This document shows positions 1 to 8,214 of a DNA stretch of 64,000 nt, piece after piece (the stretch's first letter is position 1; each line of letters begins with the position of its first letter). The notes below the pieces were generated by a model, which did not search any database, had not been told where the DNA came from, and saw nothing but the letters and a program-made list of their open reading frames with translations. The DNA lies in assembly GCA_046757565.1 (NCBI GenBank), contig JBHHYN010000003.1, positions 14,245 through 78,244 on the forward strand. Reading direction: 5' to 3'. The position numbers and the translations under genes are program-made. The DNA is from JBHHYN01 sp046757565. GTDB taxonomy: Bacteria > Pseudomonadota > Gammaproteobacteria > Eutrophobiales > Eutrophobiaceae.

Positions 1-2
1 AT

Positions 3-605
3 GTGATTTGCTATCTGGCCCGCGGCGATGTCGCCTTATCGATTACGCTCACCACCACCTCCACCATCCTTGCCGTGCTGTTTACTCCGTTGCTGACCTG
101 GTTCTATATCGGTGAGCGCGTCCCCGTGCCGGTGCTGGAGATGATGCTTAATATCTTTCTGATCATCCTGTTGCCGGTGACAACCGGCGTGCTGGTCAAT
201 CACTATCTTGGCCGCCATCTGGGCATCGTGAAGCGGATATTTCCCACTATCTCGGTATTCGCCATTATTCTCATCATTGGCATTATCGTAGCCTTGAATA
301 AGGCGCAAATCCTGATGGTCGCCTGGCCGGTCCTGGCTGCGGTATTCTGGCACAACATCCTGGGGCTGGCGTGCGGCTATCTGTTGGCGAGACTGTTCCG
401 CCTGGACGGGAAAATTTGCCGGACCCTGGCCATCGAGGTAGGCATGCAGAACTCCGGCCTCGGTGTGGCCCTGGCCCATGGCTACTTCGCTGCCATGACC
501 ATGGCGACCCTGCCCGGCGCCATATTCAGTATCTGGCATAACATCAGCGGGTCGCTTCTGGCGGGTTATTGGTCACGAAAACCGGCAAACGGACCGGCTG
601 CGTAG
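3..605 (+). CDS. Bile acid:sodium symporter (BASS) family transporter, 5' truncated by window edge
   Basis: Partial inner-membrane transporter. The reading frame is open from the first bases, so the start lies before the window. The visible 200 residues are almost wholly hydrophobic helices. The opening stretch (ICYLARGDVALSITLT) and the later EVGMQNSGLGVALA motif with conserved Asn and Gly match the C-terminal half of the BASS/SBF fold, where these motifs line the substrate and sodium sites. The family moves bile acids, pantoate or other organic anions with sodium, so the substrate cannot be told. It ends in TAG eight bases before the convergent cyclo-ligase gene. Confidence 0.8.
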   Translation: MICYLARGDVALSITLTTTSTILAVLFTPLLTWFYIGERVPVPVLEMMLNIFLIILLPVTTGVLVNHYLGRHLGIVKRIFPTISVFAIILIIGIIVALNKAQILMVAWPVLAAVFWHNILGLACGYLLARLFRLDGKICRTLAIEVGMQNSGLGVALAHGYFAAMTMATLPGAIFSIWHNISGSLLAGYWSRKPANGPAA

Positions 606-612
606 CGTTCCA

Positions 613-1194
613 TTAACGATTTATCTCCAGCACACGCTGCTCGGTGACCAGTATATCCATGGCGATGTCCGTTTCATCGGCCGGGAGGTCACCAATGAGT
701 TGGCACTCGTAGGCAATGCCGATCTTGCAAGCGACCGGATTTTCCGCAAACCATGTATCGTAATAACCCCGTCCAAATCCAAGCCTTTGACCACAAGGGC
801 TGAAGCCGAGGCCTGGTGTAATGCAGACATCGATTTGCCCCTGCACAGGCTCGGATGAGTTTGGGGTCAAGATCCCCAATTGTCCCGGCGCAAGCTCTTC
901 CCAGGAGGTGAATGCCACAGCGATCATGGTGCGGGAGTCGATGATCTTCGGAACGGCAAGTTGCTTCCCCTGTTGCAGAAGGGTTTCGACGATACCATGG
1001 CTGTCGACTTCCGTGCCGCTGGAAAGAAAACAGAAAAGGGACCGGGCCGCGCTGACCGGGGAGAGAGCAAGCAGCTTCTTCCGGATTGCCTGGTCCAGGC
1101 GTTGCCGGGTTTCGCCCATAACGGTTTGCCGTACCCGTTTCAGCCGGTTTCGAAGTTCCGCTTTTTGGTCAGTCAACGAGGCCATGTGAATCAT
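613..1194 (-). CDS. fau: 5-formyltetrahydrofolate cyclo-ligase
   Basis: ATP-dependent cytosolic enzyme converting 5-formyl-THF to 5,10-methenyl-THF (MTHFS/YgfA family). At 193 residues it has the usual family length. The basic N-terminal helix (KAELRNRLKRVRQ) and the nucleotide-binding GFGRGYYD motif near residue 140 are clear. Two starts are possible, at 1194 or three codons later at 1185, with no strong ribosome site for either. In many gammaproteobacteria this gene follows 6S RNA. Here the upstream region carries a MITE-like insertion and I could not recognise 6S RNA core motifs. A salvage role for THF-bound C1 units fits beside the H4MPT route elsewhere in the window, but it is a general housekeeping gene. 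Confidence 0.9.
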   Translation of the reverse strand: MIHMASLTDQKAELRNRLKRVRQTVMGETRQRLDQAIRKKLLALSPVSAARSLFCFLSSGTEVDSHGIVETLLQQGKQLAVPKIIDSRTMIAVAFTSWEELAPGQLGILTPNSSEPVQGQIDVCITPGLGFSPCGQRLGFGRGYYDTWFAENPVACKIGIAYECQLIGDLPADETDIAMDILVTEQRVLEINR

Positions 1195-1224
1195 GCATTA
1201 ACCATAGAGGGACAGAGACAATAA

Positions 1225-1388
1225 AAGTTAAAAATGAATGGTACTTACTTAAGCTTGTGAATTATAAATACCCTCTTTTCGTCGTCTCCGCGAAAGCGGA
1301 GATCCAGTGGATAAAGTACATTTTGTTTAACTGGGTTCCCGCCTTCGCGGGAACGACGGGCTAAGTAAGTGCCATTCAAGTTAAAAAT
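1225..1388. mobile_element. MITE-like element with terminal inverted repeats and 11-bp target duplication
   Basis: The direct repeat AAGTTAAAAAT occurs at 1225-1235 and 1378-1388. Just inside it are inverted termini: GAATGGTACTTACTT begins at 1236 and its near-perfect complement (AAGTAAGTGCCATTC) ends at 1377. The interior has two GC hairpins, TCTCCG/CGGAGA near 1286-1302 and GTTCCCG/CGGGAAC near 1335-1355. No transposase frame is inside. The layout (TSD, TIR, short non-coding core) is that of a miniature inverted-repeat element moved in trans. I do not assign a parent IS family. Confidence 0.7.
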
Positions 1389-1573
1389 AACTAATGGAAA
1401 TCACGGTGACTTGCTCCCGGGTCGGAGTGCGATTATAGATGTGGATATCCATTATACTGAAACCCGGTCGCTTGCGGCCGGGTTGCTCATAACATTATAA
1501 TGTATCAGATAGTGCTTGAAATAACAAATAGATATATTAAATATATAATGTAAATAATCATAAAGAATCTCTG

Positions 1574-1704
1574 CCTGCTGCAGCCAGAATAACATACTGC
1601 AAGTTTGTCCCGCCTTTCACTATCCCTTTCCTCAATGGCTGTTGCAGAGTTGCCGGTGTGAGGTTATCGGATGGTTTCGATGACGGGCCATGCAGTGCAG
1701 CAGG
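1574..1704. other. Possible structured RNA: long-range 9-bp pairing
   Basis: CCTGCTGCA at 1574-1582 is exactly complementary to TGCAGCAGG at 1696-1704, closing about 113 bases, and it is followed by a T-rich run (1705-1725). The position upstream of fau would suit 6S RNA on the minus strand, but none of the conserved 6S core motifs are visible, so no RNA name is given. The pairing could be chance. Confidence 0.2.
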
Positions 1705-1814
1705 TTTTCGTCCTTCCTTTTTGTGGTATATAACGTACAATATCGACCTTTTTTTGTGGCGGATTGTGTGTTCCCATACGATTCAGCCATACTTAACTGA
1801 GGTGAACTAGTCAG

Positions 1815-2072
1815 ATGGTAACAATCCGCTTGGCACGTGCCGGCACCAAGAAACGGCCTTTTTATCACATTGTGGTAACCGATTCCCGTAACCGGCGTGA
1901 TGGACGCTACATGGAGCGTGTTGGTTTCTTTAATCCCGTTGCCCTTGGCCAGGAAGTGGAGTTGAAGATTGATCACCAGCGGGTTGACTACTGGTTGTCG
2001 CAAGGGGCCAAGACCTCTGCTCGTGTAGCCAGTCTTATCAAGCAGGATACCCCGGAACAGTCAGCAGCCTGA
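1815..2072 (+). CDS. rpsP: 30S ribosomal protein S16
   Basis: Small-subunit ribosomal protein needed for assembly of the 5' domain of 16S rRNA. Its 85 residues match bacterial S16 from the start (MVTIRLARAGTKKRPFY) through VVTDSRNRRDGRYMERVGFFNP. An AGGTGA ribosome site lies about ten bases before the ATG. It is the first gene of the conserved rpsP-rimM-trmD-rplS operon; ffh, often upstream of it, is not here. Confidence 0.98.
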   Translation: MVTIRLARAGTKKRPFYHIVVTDSRNRRDGRYMERVGFFNPVALGQEVELKIDHQRVDYWLSQGAKTSARVASLIKQDTPEQSAA

Positions 2073-2088
2073 GCTGCCCTGGGGAGTT

Positions 2089-2106
2089 CCCCACACCTTT
2101 GTGGGG
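2089..2106 (+). promoter_or_regulatory. Hairpin covering the first possible rimM start codon
   Basis: CCCCACA (2089-2095) and TGTGGGG (2100-2106) form a perfect 7-bp stem with a CCTT loop. The GTG at 2101 lies inside the right arm. No T-run follows, so it is not a classical terminator. It could lower rimM translation relative to rpsP, or mean that the later GTG at 2137 is the real start. Confidence 0.5.
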
Positions 2107-2658
2107 AGAGAACCTTCAACTGCAGTCATTAGTATTGTGTCGACCGAGACTAAGGACCGCCGCCACGTCATCCTGGGCCGGATCAATGGACTCTCCGGTG
2201 TGCGCGGCAGAGTGAAGGTATTCTCCTATACCAGACCACGGGAACAGATTTTTTCCTATAATCCCTGGTTGATAAAGTTTGATTCAGGCTGGGTTGAACG
2301 CAATGTCCAGGCAGGCGCGTCACGTGGAAGAGGTCTTTCTGTCTTGATTGAAGGAATTCATGACAGAGAGGAGGCGGGGGCGTTAATTGGGAGTGACATT
2401 GCAGTCTACAGGAAGCAGTTGGCGCCATTGCCTGACGGGGAATTTTATTGGTGCGATCTGATTCGCTTGCAAGTGTTTGATCAGAAGGGCGATCTCCTGG
2501 GGAAGATCGTGGCAATACAGGAGACGGGCGCCAATGATGTATTGGTTGTGCAGGGTAAGCAGCGGCTGTTTATTCCTCTATTGATCGGCAGCGTGATCAA
2601 AGAGGTCGATCTGGATAAGGGACGGGTCCAGTTGGATTGGGATCCCGGGTTCAACTAA
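2101..2658 (+). CDS. rimM: Ribosome maturation factor RimM
   Basis: Cytosolic factor that binds S19 and assists maturation of the 30S head. It has an N-terminal barrel (VILGRINGLSGVRGRVKVFSYT) and a C-terminal PRC-barrel (DVLVVQGKQRLFIPL), together about the normal RimM length. The frame opens at GTG 2101, inside a stable hairpin; an in-frame GTG at 2137 would remove 12 residues that do not look conserved, so the start is uncertain. Its TAA at 2656-2658 directly abuts the ATG of trmD, implying coupled translation. Confidence 0.93.
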   Translation: MGREPSTAVISIVSTETKDRRHVILGRINGLSGVRGRVKVFSYTRPREQIFSYNPWLIKFDSGWVERNVQAGASRGRGLSVLIEGIHDREEAGALIGSDIAVYRKQLAPLPDGEFYWCDLIRLQVFDQKGDLLGKIVAIQETGANDVLVVQGKQRLFIPLLIGSVIKEVDLDKGRVQLDWDPGFN

Positions 2659-3414
2659 ATGTTGCGTATCGCCATTGTGTCCCTGTTTCCACGGATGTTT
2701 GATGCCGTAACGGCCTATGGCGTGACCGGACGGGCAGTGGACAGGGGCTTGTTGGAACTCTGCATCTTCAACCCCAGGGATTACACCAACGATGCTCACA
2801 GGAGCGTGGATGACCGGCCATACGGTGGTGGCCCCGGCATGGTCATGAGGTTCGGGCCACTGTGTGACGCAATCCGTGCCGCGCGTGAGCAACTGCAGAG
2901 TGCGAAAGTTATCTATTTATCGCCACAGGGACGCAGGCTCACGCAGCGGGATATCATGGCGCTGACCGGCGGCAAAGAAATAATCCTGCTCGCCGGCCGC
3001 TACGAAGGGATTGATGAACGTCTTATCACCACTGAGGTGACTGAAGAATGGTCCATCGGCGATTATGTCCTCAGTGGCGGCGAACTTCCGGCGATGGTGG
3101 TTATCGATGCCATGACCCGGCTCCTCCCGGGGGTACTGGGAGATGATGAGTCCGCCAGGCAGGATTCTTTTTTTAACGGCTTGTTGGACCATCCGCATTA
3201 TACGCGTCCGGAGCAGGTTGATGAGATGCAGGTGCCGGCAGTATTGTTAAGTGGCGATCACGCGGCGATCCAACGCTGGCGGTTAAAACAGGGTCTTGGC
3301 CGGACCTGGCAAAGGCGCCCCGATCTGCTGGAGGCAATGGAACTCGATGAGGAACAGAAGTCATTGCTGGAGGAATTTATCCGGGAACAGGCGCAGCAGA
3401 CCAGGAAGCACTGA
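2659..3414 (+). CDS. trmD: tRNA (guanine-N1-)-methyltransferase
   Basis: Transfers methyl from S-adenosylmethionine to N1 of G37 in tRNAs, preventing +1 frameshifting. The 251-residue protein carries the SPOUT trefoil-knot signatures LAGRYEGIDERLI and WSIGDYVLSGGELPAMV, then GLLDHPHYTRP. The opening MLRIAIVSLFPRMFD is typical. ATG follows the rimM stop without a gap. It belongs to the ribosomal operon and looks fully intact. Confidence 0.98.
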   Translation: MLRIAIVSLFPRMFDAVTAYGVTGRAVDRGLLELCIFNPRDYTNDAHRSVDDRPYGGGPGMVMRFGPLCDAIRAAREQLQSAKVIYLSPQGRRLTQRDIMALTGGKEIILLAGRYEGIDERLITTEVTEEWSIGDYVLSGGELPAMVVIDAMTRLLPGVLGDDESARQDSFFNGLLDHPHYTRPEQVDEMQVPAVLLSGDHAAIQRWRLKQGLGRTWQRRPDLLEAMELDEEQKSLLEEFIREQAQQTRKH

Positions 3415-3466
3415 TTTGTGCGAAGGTTCCACTGAATCATGAATGTCAACTACTGGAGTCAGGATA

Positions 3467-3829
3467 ATGACAAACATCATTGAGCAACTTGAGGCGGAGC
3501 AGATGACCCGTGAGATACCGGATTTCAGCAGCGGCGACACGGTCGTGGTTCAGGTCCGGGTGAAGGAGGGTCAGCGCGAGCGTACCCAGGCCTTCGAGGG
3601 TGTGGTTATCGCCAGGAAGAACCGGGGTCTCAACTCCTCCTTCACCGTGCGCAAAATCTCCTATGGGGAGGGGGTTGAGCGTGTATTCCAGACCTACAGT
3701 CCCGCCATTGCAAGCATCACCCTGAAACGCCGTGGAGATGTCCGACAGGCGAAACTCTATTACATGCGTGCCAGACGCGGCAAGGCAGCGAGGATAAAAG
3801 AGAAGATTAAAAAATCATCCGCCTCCTGA
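3467..3829 (+). CDS. rplS: 50S ribosomal protein L19
   Basis: Large-subunit ribosomal protein at the 30S-50S interface. I chose the ATG at 3467 (MTNIIEQLEAEQMTREIPDF), which gives 120 residues and has a GGAG ribosome site about ten bases upstream; a longer frame from 3443 adds eight residues absent from the family. The motifs GDTVVVQVRVKEGQRER and RSKLYY-like end (RQAKLYYMRARRGKAARI) are clear. It is the last gene of the operon; a weak CCGCA/TGCGG hairpin without a T-run follows the stop. Confidence 0.97.
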   Translation: MTNIIEQLEAEQMTREIPDFSSGDTVVVQVRVKEGQRERTQAFEGVVIARKNRGLNSSFTVRKISYGEGVERVFQTYSPAIASITLKRRGDVRQAKLYYMRARRGKAARIKEKIKKSSAS

Positions 3830-3927
3830 GTAAATTGCCGCACACTGCGGTATCGGCGCCTGAATGAACAGTATCCCCGTAGCGCACTTTTAGCGTATGA
3901 TTTATGCACTAATCGTGTATCAATCGA

Positions 3928-4431
3928 ATGCCTGGTCAATATCATCATCGTTATGATGTTGTGTACCGTTCACCCTTAGCCTGCCTGGGTCTGAAGATGG
4001 ATGGCGCCTGTCTCACTGCACTGGATTGGTTGCCTGCTTCCAGTACAGAATTGCCTGCCCAATCCGGCCCGGCCCAAAGTGTTTGCGAGACACTGGATGC
4101 CTATTTTGAATCTGCTACAGCCGTGCAGGACCATGACTGCCTGTTTTCCCTTCGTGGCACTGAATTCCAGCGGCGAGTCTGGCAGGCACTGCAGCGCATC
4201 CCTGTTGGTCTGGTGATGACCTATGGTGAACTTGCCCGGAAATTGAACACCGGCAGCCGCGCCGTCGGACAGGCGTGCCGCAGCAATCCCGTAGCGGTCC
4301 TGATCCCTTGCCACCGGGTTATTGCGGCGAATGGGTTAGGGGGCTATATGGGGGACAAACGGCAACTGCGGATAAAACAGTGGTTGCTAACGCATGAAGG
4401 AGTGGAGTGGCAGACGAAAACGAGACATTAG
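3928..4431 (+). CDS. ogt: Methylated-DNA--protein-cysteine methyltransferase
   Basis: Suicide DNA repair protein that moves alkyl groups from O6-methylguanine or O4-methylthymine onto its own cysteine. The active-site PCHRVI motif lies near residue 129, preceded by the helix-turn-helix region FQRRVWQALQRIPVG and TYGELARKLNTGSRAVGQA. At 167 residues it is the Ogt-like single-domain type without the Ada regulatory part. The end overlaps the proposed xerD start by 25 bases. Repair of alkyl damage is plausible in a methylotroph, but the gene is common everywhere. Confidence 0.93.
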   Translation: MPGQYHHRYDVVYRSPLACLGLKMDGACLTALDWLPASSTELPAQSGPAQSVCETLDAYFESATAVQDHDCLFSLRGTEFQRRVWQALQRIPVGLVMTYGELARKLNTGSRAVGQACRSNPVAVLIPCHRVIAANGLGGYMGDKRQLRIKQWLLTHEGVEWQTKTRH

Positions 4432-5315
4432 ATCCGGCACAGGCCATTATCGATGATTTTCTGGATACGCTGTGGATGGAGCGTGGTCTTAGCGAGAATA
4501 CCCTGAAGGCTTACCGCAGTGATCAGTATGCATTTGCTGAATGGCTAATGCACAGGAACCGGCAACTTCTCCAGACCCAATCCGCAGATCTGCTCGCCTA
4601 TCTGGCTCAGCAGGGAATGAATTCAGCCAGGACCTCCGCAAGGCGTCTATCCAGTTTGCGCAGGCTATTCCAGTATCTACTCAGGGAGGGACGTATACAT
4701 CATGACCCTACGGTTAATATTGAATCGCCCCGGTTAGGCCGGCCGCTACCCAAGTCTCTGACTGAATCCGAAGTGGAACAACTGCTGCAGGCGCCGGATG
4801 TTGAAACGGATAGGGGCCTGCGTGACCGGGCCATGTTGGAAGTCCTGTATGCTACAGGTCTGCGCGTATCCGAACTGGTTGGTTTGCGCCTGGAGCATAT
4901 TAATTTACGCCAGGGGGTAGTCAGGGTTACAGGCAAAGGTAACAAGGAGCGTCTGGTGCCACTAGGTGAAGAAGCCATTGACTGGTTGCAGCGATATCTG
5001 CATGAAGCCCGCGGCTCATTCTTTAAAGGCTTGCCGGATGCCAGCCTGTTTCCATCGATACGGGGCAAGTGCATGACGCGCCAGACCTTCTGGTATGCCA
5101 TCAAACGTTATGCCCTGAAGGCAGGTATCCGGAAACCGTTATCGCCGCATGTGTTGCGCCACGCCTTTGCCACCCATCTGCTCAATCATGGGGCCGATCT
5201 CAGGGTGGTGCAGATGCTGTTGGGGCATAGCGATATTTCAACTACTCAAATCTATACCCATGTCGCCCGCGAACGCCTGAAGGCCTTGCATGCGGCACAC
5301 CATCCCAGGGCCTGA
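4407..5315 (+). CDS. xerD: Site-specific tyrosine recombinase XerD
   Basis: With XerC it resolves chromosome dimers at dif near the terminus, at the septum under FtsK. The 302 residues show the N-terminal SAM-like core-binding domain and the catalytic domain, with Arg in ATGLRVSELVGL, Lys in GKGNKERLVPLG, the box HVLRHAFATHLL and the Tyr nucleophile in IYTHVARERL. The start is GTG at 4407, overlapping ogt; a later ATG (MERGLSENTL) would remove a conserved helix. The xerD-dsbC neighbourhood is typical of gammaproteobacteria, here interrupted by a PilB/GspE ATPase. Confidence 0.95.
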   Translation: MADENETLDPAQAIIDDFLDTLWMERGLSENTLKAYRSDQYAFAEWLMHRNRQLLQTQSADLLAYLAQQGMNSARTSARRLSSLRRLFQYLLREGRIHHDPTVNIESPRLGRPLPKSLTESEVEQLLQAPDVETDRGLRDRAMLEVLYATGLRVSELVGLRLEHINLRQGVVRVTGKGNKERLVPLGEEAIDWLQRYLHEARGSFFKGLPDASLFPSIRGKCMTRQTFWYAIKRYALKAGIRKPLSPHVLRHAFATHLLNHGADLRVVQMLLGHSDISTTQIYTHVARERLKALHAAHHPRA

Positions 5316-5316
5316 G

Positions 5317-5376
5317 AAAGTGGAAAGTGGAAAGTGAAAAGTGGAAAGTGGAAAGTGGAAAGTGGAAAGTGGAAAG
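5317..5376 (+). repeat. Heptamer tandem repeat (AAAGTGG, eight units)
   Basis: Eight consecutive 7-base units run from 5317 to 5372, seven identical to AAAGTGG and one (5331-5337) ending in A, followed by a partial unit. It starts two bases after the xerD stop and lies just beyond the 3' end of the convergent ATPase gene. The 7-base period is shared with the arrays at 27602 and 51337, though the unit sequence differs. Confidence 0.95.
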
Positions 5377-5408
5377 AAAAAGAAGTGTGGTGTTAATAGA
5401 TTTTCTTT

Positions 5409-7358
5409 CTACTTTTCATTCTCGGCGTTCTCCTGGGACACAACTGCATAAATTTCTTCCAGGGTGGTTAACCCTTCCGCGATTTTATAGGCGCCACTGA
5501 TCGTTAGAGGACGCATCCCCTGTTTGGCTGCCATGTCATAGTATTTTCCAACGTCCGATGTGGTATTAATCAGCTCGCGGACCGCCGCATCCACCGTCAG
5601 GGCTTCATAGATGCCAATGCGCCCCAGGTAGCCTGTATGCCGGCATTCATCGCATCCAACAGGGGCGTAGGCGGATTTTGGAAGACGCGCCTTGGCCGGG
5701 GCCAGCAGCTTGTCCCACGCCTTACGATCAATTTCCGTCGCCTGTTTACAATGTGGACATAAGGTGCGAATCAGGCGTTGTGCCAGGATGCCGAGTAACG
5801 TCGCACCAATCAAGTAGGGTTGCGCACCGATATCCAGCAGCCGGGTTATGGTGGAGGGGGCGTCATTGGTGTGCAGGCTGGAGAGTACAAGATGGCCGGT
5901 AAGCGCCGCCTGGATCGCGACGTCGGCCGTTTCCCTGTCCCGGATCTCGCCCACCATGATGACATCCGGGTCTTGTCTGAGCAAGGTCCTGACCCCCGTG
6001 GCAAAGTCCAGGCCGATGTTGGGTTGTACCTGCATCTGGTTGAATTGCGGTTCCACCAACTCAATGGGGTCTTCCACCGTACAGATGTTAAGTTCCGGCC
6101 TGGCGATCTGTTTCAATCCGGAATAGAGCGTAGTGGTTTTTCCGGAACCCGTCGGGCCGGTCACCAGAATAATGCCGTGGGGATTCGCGATCATCTCCTG
6201 CCAGCAAGACTGTTCATATCTGGTGAAGCCCAATTCGGGGAAACTCTTCATGAGCATTTCCGGATCGAATATCCGTAATACCAGCTTTTCACCAAATGTG
6301 GTGGGCATGGTCGACAGCCGCATCTCTACTTCATTGCCTGCGGGTGTCTTGGTCTTTACCCTGCCGTCCTGGGGGCGGCGCCTGTCGGTGACGTCCATGC
6401 GGGCCAGGGATTTGAGGCGGCTGGTAATGGCGCCCATCAGTATGATCGGAAATTCATGCACGAAGTGCAGGACGCCGTCTATACGAAAACGGACGTTGCC
6501 CTTTTCCCGGCGGGGTTCCAGGTGGATATCGCTGGCCCTTTGCTCAAAGGCAAATTGCAACAACCAGTCAACCAGACTGACGACGTGGCGGTCATTGGCA
6601 TCCGGTTCGCCGACCTTACCTACTTCTATGAGTTGTTCGAAATTCTGGAGATTGCTGAGGGCGTGGGTGGAACTGTCCGAGGCAGCGCCGAGCATGGATC
6701 GGCTGATACCGTAAAATTCAATCAGATAACGGTCGATGTCCCTGGGGTTGACGATGACCCGCCTGATTTTTAATTTGGTAATACGGGACAGGTCATTTTC
6801 CCAGTGGCTGATAAAGGGTTCGCAGGTGGCCACAGTCAACTCCTTATCGGTCACGCCAACCGGCAGGATCTTGATGTTGGTTGCATAGGCTTGCGAGACG
6901 ATATTGGTGATTTTATTGACGTCAATCTTGAGCGGGTCGATGCGTAAATACTCCTGCCCGCATTTACCGGCGAGCCATCGGGTCAACTGTTCCAATGTCA
7001 GCGGATAGGCGGGTTCTGTAATAGTTTGCCAGCCCTGATCGGCGATCATCACCAATGGGTGGTTGCCGGACCTGGCCTCTTCGGTCAGACGAGAGGTGAG
7101 TTGCATGATCTGCCCGGTGCTGATGATGCCGTCCAGCTGTAACTGTCCGAGCAGGAAATCGAGTGTCAGTTTTTCCCCCTCGGGCCTGTTGACTGCCGTG
7201 TTCACGCCGGCGTCAGCCCGGACCTGCTTGGAAGATAACTCCTCATAGCCGGGGAATATACCATAATTAACCCCGTCATTGAGACGGGACGCCCTGTAAG
7301 CATGATTTTTTGATTCAGGGTTTATGCATGCATGAGGGAACAGACAACAACACTGCAA
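5409..7358 (-). CDS. Type IV pilus / type II secretion assembly ATPase (PilB/GspE family)
   Basis: Hexameric cytoplasmic ATPase that drives pilin assembly or secretion. An MshEN/T2SSE N-terminal region spans about residues 60-220. The motor domain has SDIHLEPR, Walker A GPTGSGKTTTLY (401-412), Asp box TVEDPIELVEP, Walker B DPDVIMVGEIRDRETA and a CPHC...CDEC zinc site near residues 570-600. The first 50 or so codons (Cys-rich, low-complexity) look non-coding, so the true start is probably further in and is not resolved. No pil or gsp partners lie nearby, so the machine it serves is unknown. Confidence 0.88.
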   Translation of the reverse strand: MQCCCLFPHACINPESKNHAYRASRLNDGVNYGIFPGYEELSSKQVRADAGVNTAVNRPEGEKLTLDFLLGQLQLDGIISTGQIMQLTSRLTEEARSGNHPLVMIADQGWQTITEPAYPLTLEQLTRWLAGKCGQEYLRIDPLKIDVNKITNIVSQAYATNIKILPVGVTDKELTVATCEPFISHWENDLSRITKLKIRRVIVNPRDIDRYLIEFYGISRSMLGAASDSSTHALSNLQNFEQLIEVGKVGEPDANDRHVVSLVDWLLQFAFEQRASDIHLEPRREKGNVRFRIDGVLHFVHEFPIILMGAITSRLKSLARMDVTDRRRPQDGRVKTKTPAGNEVEMRLSTMPTTFGEKLVLRIFDPEMLMKSFPELGFTRYEQSCWQEMIANPHGIILVTGPTGSGKTTTLYSGLKQIARPELNICTVEDPIELVEPQFNQMQVQPNIGLDFATGVRTLLRQDPDVIMVGEIRDRETADVAIQAALTGHLVLSSLHTNDAPSTITRLLDIGAQPYLIGATLLGILAQRLIRTLCPHCKQATEIDRKAWDKLLAPAKARLPKSAYAPVGCDECRHTGYLGRIGIYEALTVDAAVRELINTTSDVGKYYDMAAKQGMRPLTISGAYKIAEGLTTLEEIYAVVSQENAENEK

Positions 7359-7434
7359 GTCTGATATGATAGTTCAGCGGATGGTAGCGGATTATCCGTC
7401 TACCTGGTTTACAACTCTTGCCTTGTGGTGATAG

Positions 7435-8160
7435 ATGATGAGATGGATACTGTTTTTGTTATTTTCATCGGTGCTGGTTCCCCTGTATGCGGAATCGACG
7501 GCGCCTGAGCAGCCGGTTACAGAAACTATCACCACTGCATTGAAGGGGGTATTTCCCGATCTGGAGGTTACCCGAATCAGGAAATCCCGGATAGATGGCC
7601 TGTATGAAGTCATGCTTGGACCGGAAGTGATCTATGTTTCGGGCGATGGCCGCTTTCTCTTCCAGGGGAATCTGCTGGACCTGCAGCAACACCGTAACCT
7701 GAGCGAAGAACAACGCAAGAATGCCCGCGTGGATCTGTTACGGAATATCCCGAAGAATGAGTTCATTGAATTTGCCCCGGAACACGTCAAACATACGATT
7801 TATGTCTTTACGGACATAACGTGTCCTTACTGCCAACGACTGCACAAGGACATGCCAACATTGAATAAACTTGGCATCGCCGTGCGTTATCTGGCCTTTC
7901 CCAGGGCCGGTGTACCCTCAAGGACCTACGAAGATATGGAGTCGGTCTGGTGCGCTGCGGATCGGAACAAGGCGTTAACCGATGCCAAGCTGGGGAAAAA
8001 AGTAAAATCCAAACAGTGCAATAACCCGGTCGCCCATCAATTTGCCCTCGGTCAGGCCATGGGGGTGCGCGGTACGCCGGCAATCTACCTGGAGAACGGT
8101 CGGGAATTACCGGGATATATGCCGCCCAAAGCGATAGCACAGGCGATTCAACAGGAGTGA
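7435..8160 (+). CDS. dsbC: Thiol:disulfide interchange protein DsbC
   Basis: Periplasmic disulfide isomerase that reshuffles wrong disulfides and is kept reduced by DsbD. It has a signal peptide (MMRWILFLLFSSVLVPLYA), an N-terminal dimerisation domain, a thioredoxin domain with active-site Cys130-Pro-Tyr-Cys133, and a cis-Pro loop GVRGTPAIYL. Its 241 residues fit the DsbC length. Starts at 7435 and 7438 are both ATG. The substrate list could include Cys-rich exported proteins of the XoxF locus, but that is only a guess. Confidence 0.95.
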   Translation: MMRWILFLLFSSVLVPLYAESTAPEQPVTETITTALKGVFPDLEVTRIRKSRIDGLYEVMLGPEVIYVSGDGRFLFQGNLLDLQQHRNLSEEQRKNARVDLLRNIPKNEFIEFAPEHVKHTIYVFTDITCPYCQRLHKDMPTLNKLGIAVRYLAFPRAGVPSRTYEDMESVWCAADRNKALTDAKLGKKVKSKQCNNPVAHQFALGQAMGVRGTPAIYLENGRELPGYMPPKAIAQAIQQE

Positions 8161-8214
8161 CCGGGAGGATTCGGGATAATCGTGGCGCAGAAAATCTGCA
8201 TGTGTGTACAGGAT

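Larger units (their letters stand above)
1195..1814. other. Long intergenic region between fau and rpsP
   Basis: No convincing gene lies here. It holds a MITE-like element (1225-1388), a GC hairpin AACCCGG...CCGGGTT near 1460-1485, an AT-rich stretch (1500-1560), and a segment with a long-range pairing (1574-1704). The usual neighbour ffh is absent upstream of rpsP. Short minus-strand frames here have no recognisable protein character. Confidence 0.6.

Noticed and set aside
1390..1740. 6S RNA upstream of fau
   Set aside because: Position is right and a closing stem exists, but none of the conserved 6S core motifs could be found on either strand.
1632..2003. Minus-strand frame over the rpsP start
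   Set aside because: Overlaps rpsP and its ribosome site, with no protein-like motifs.
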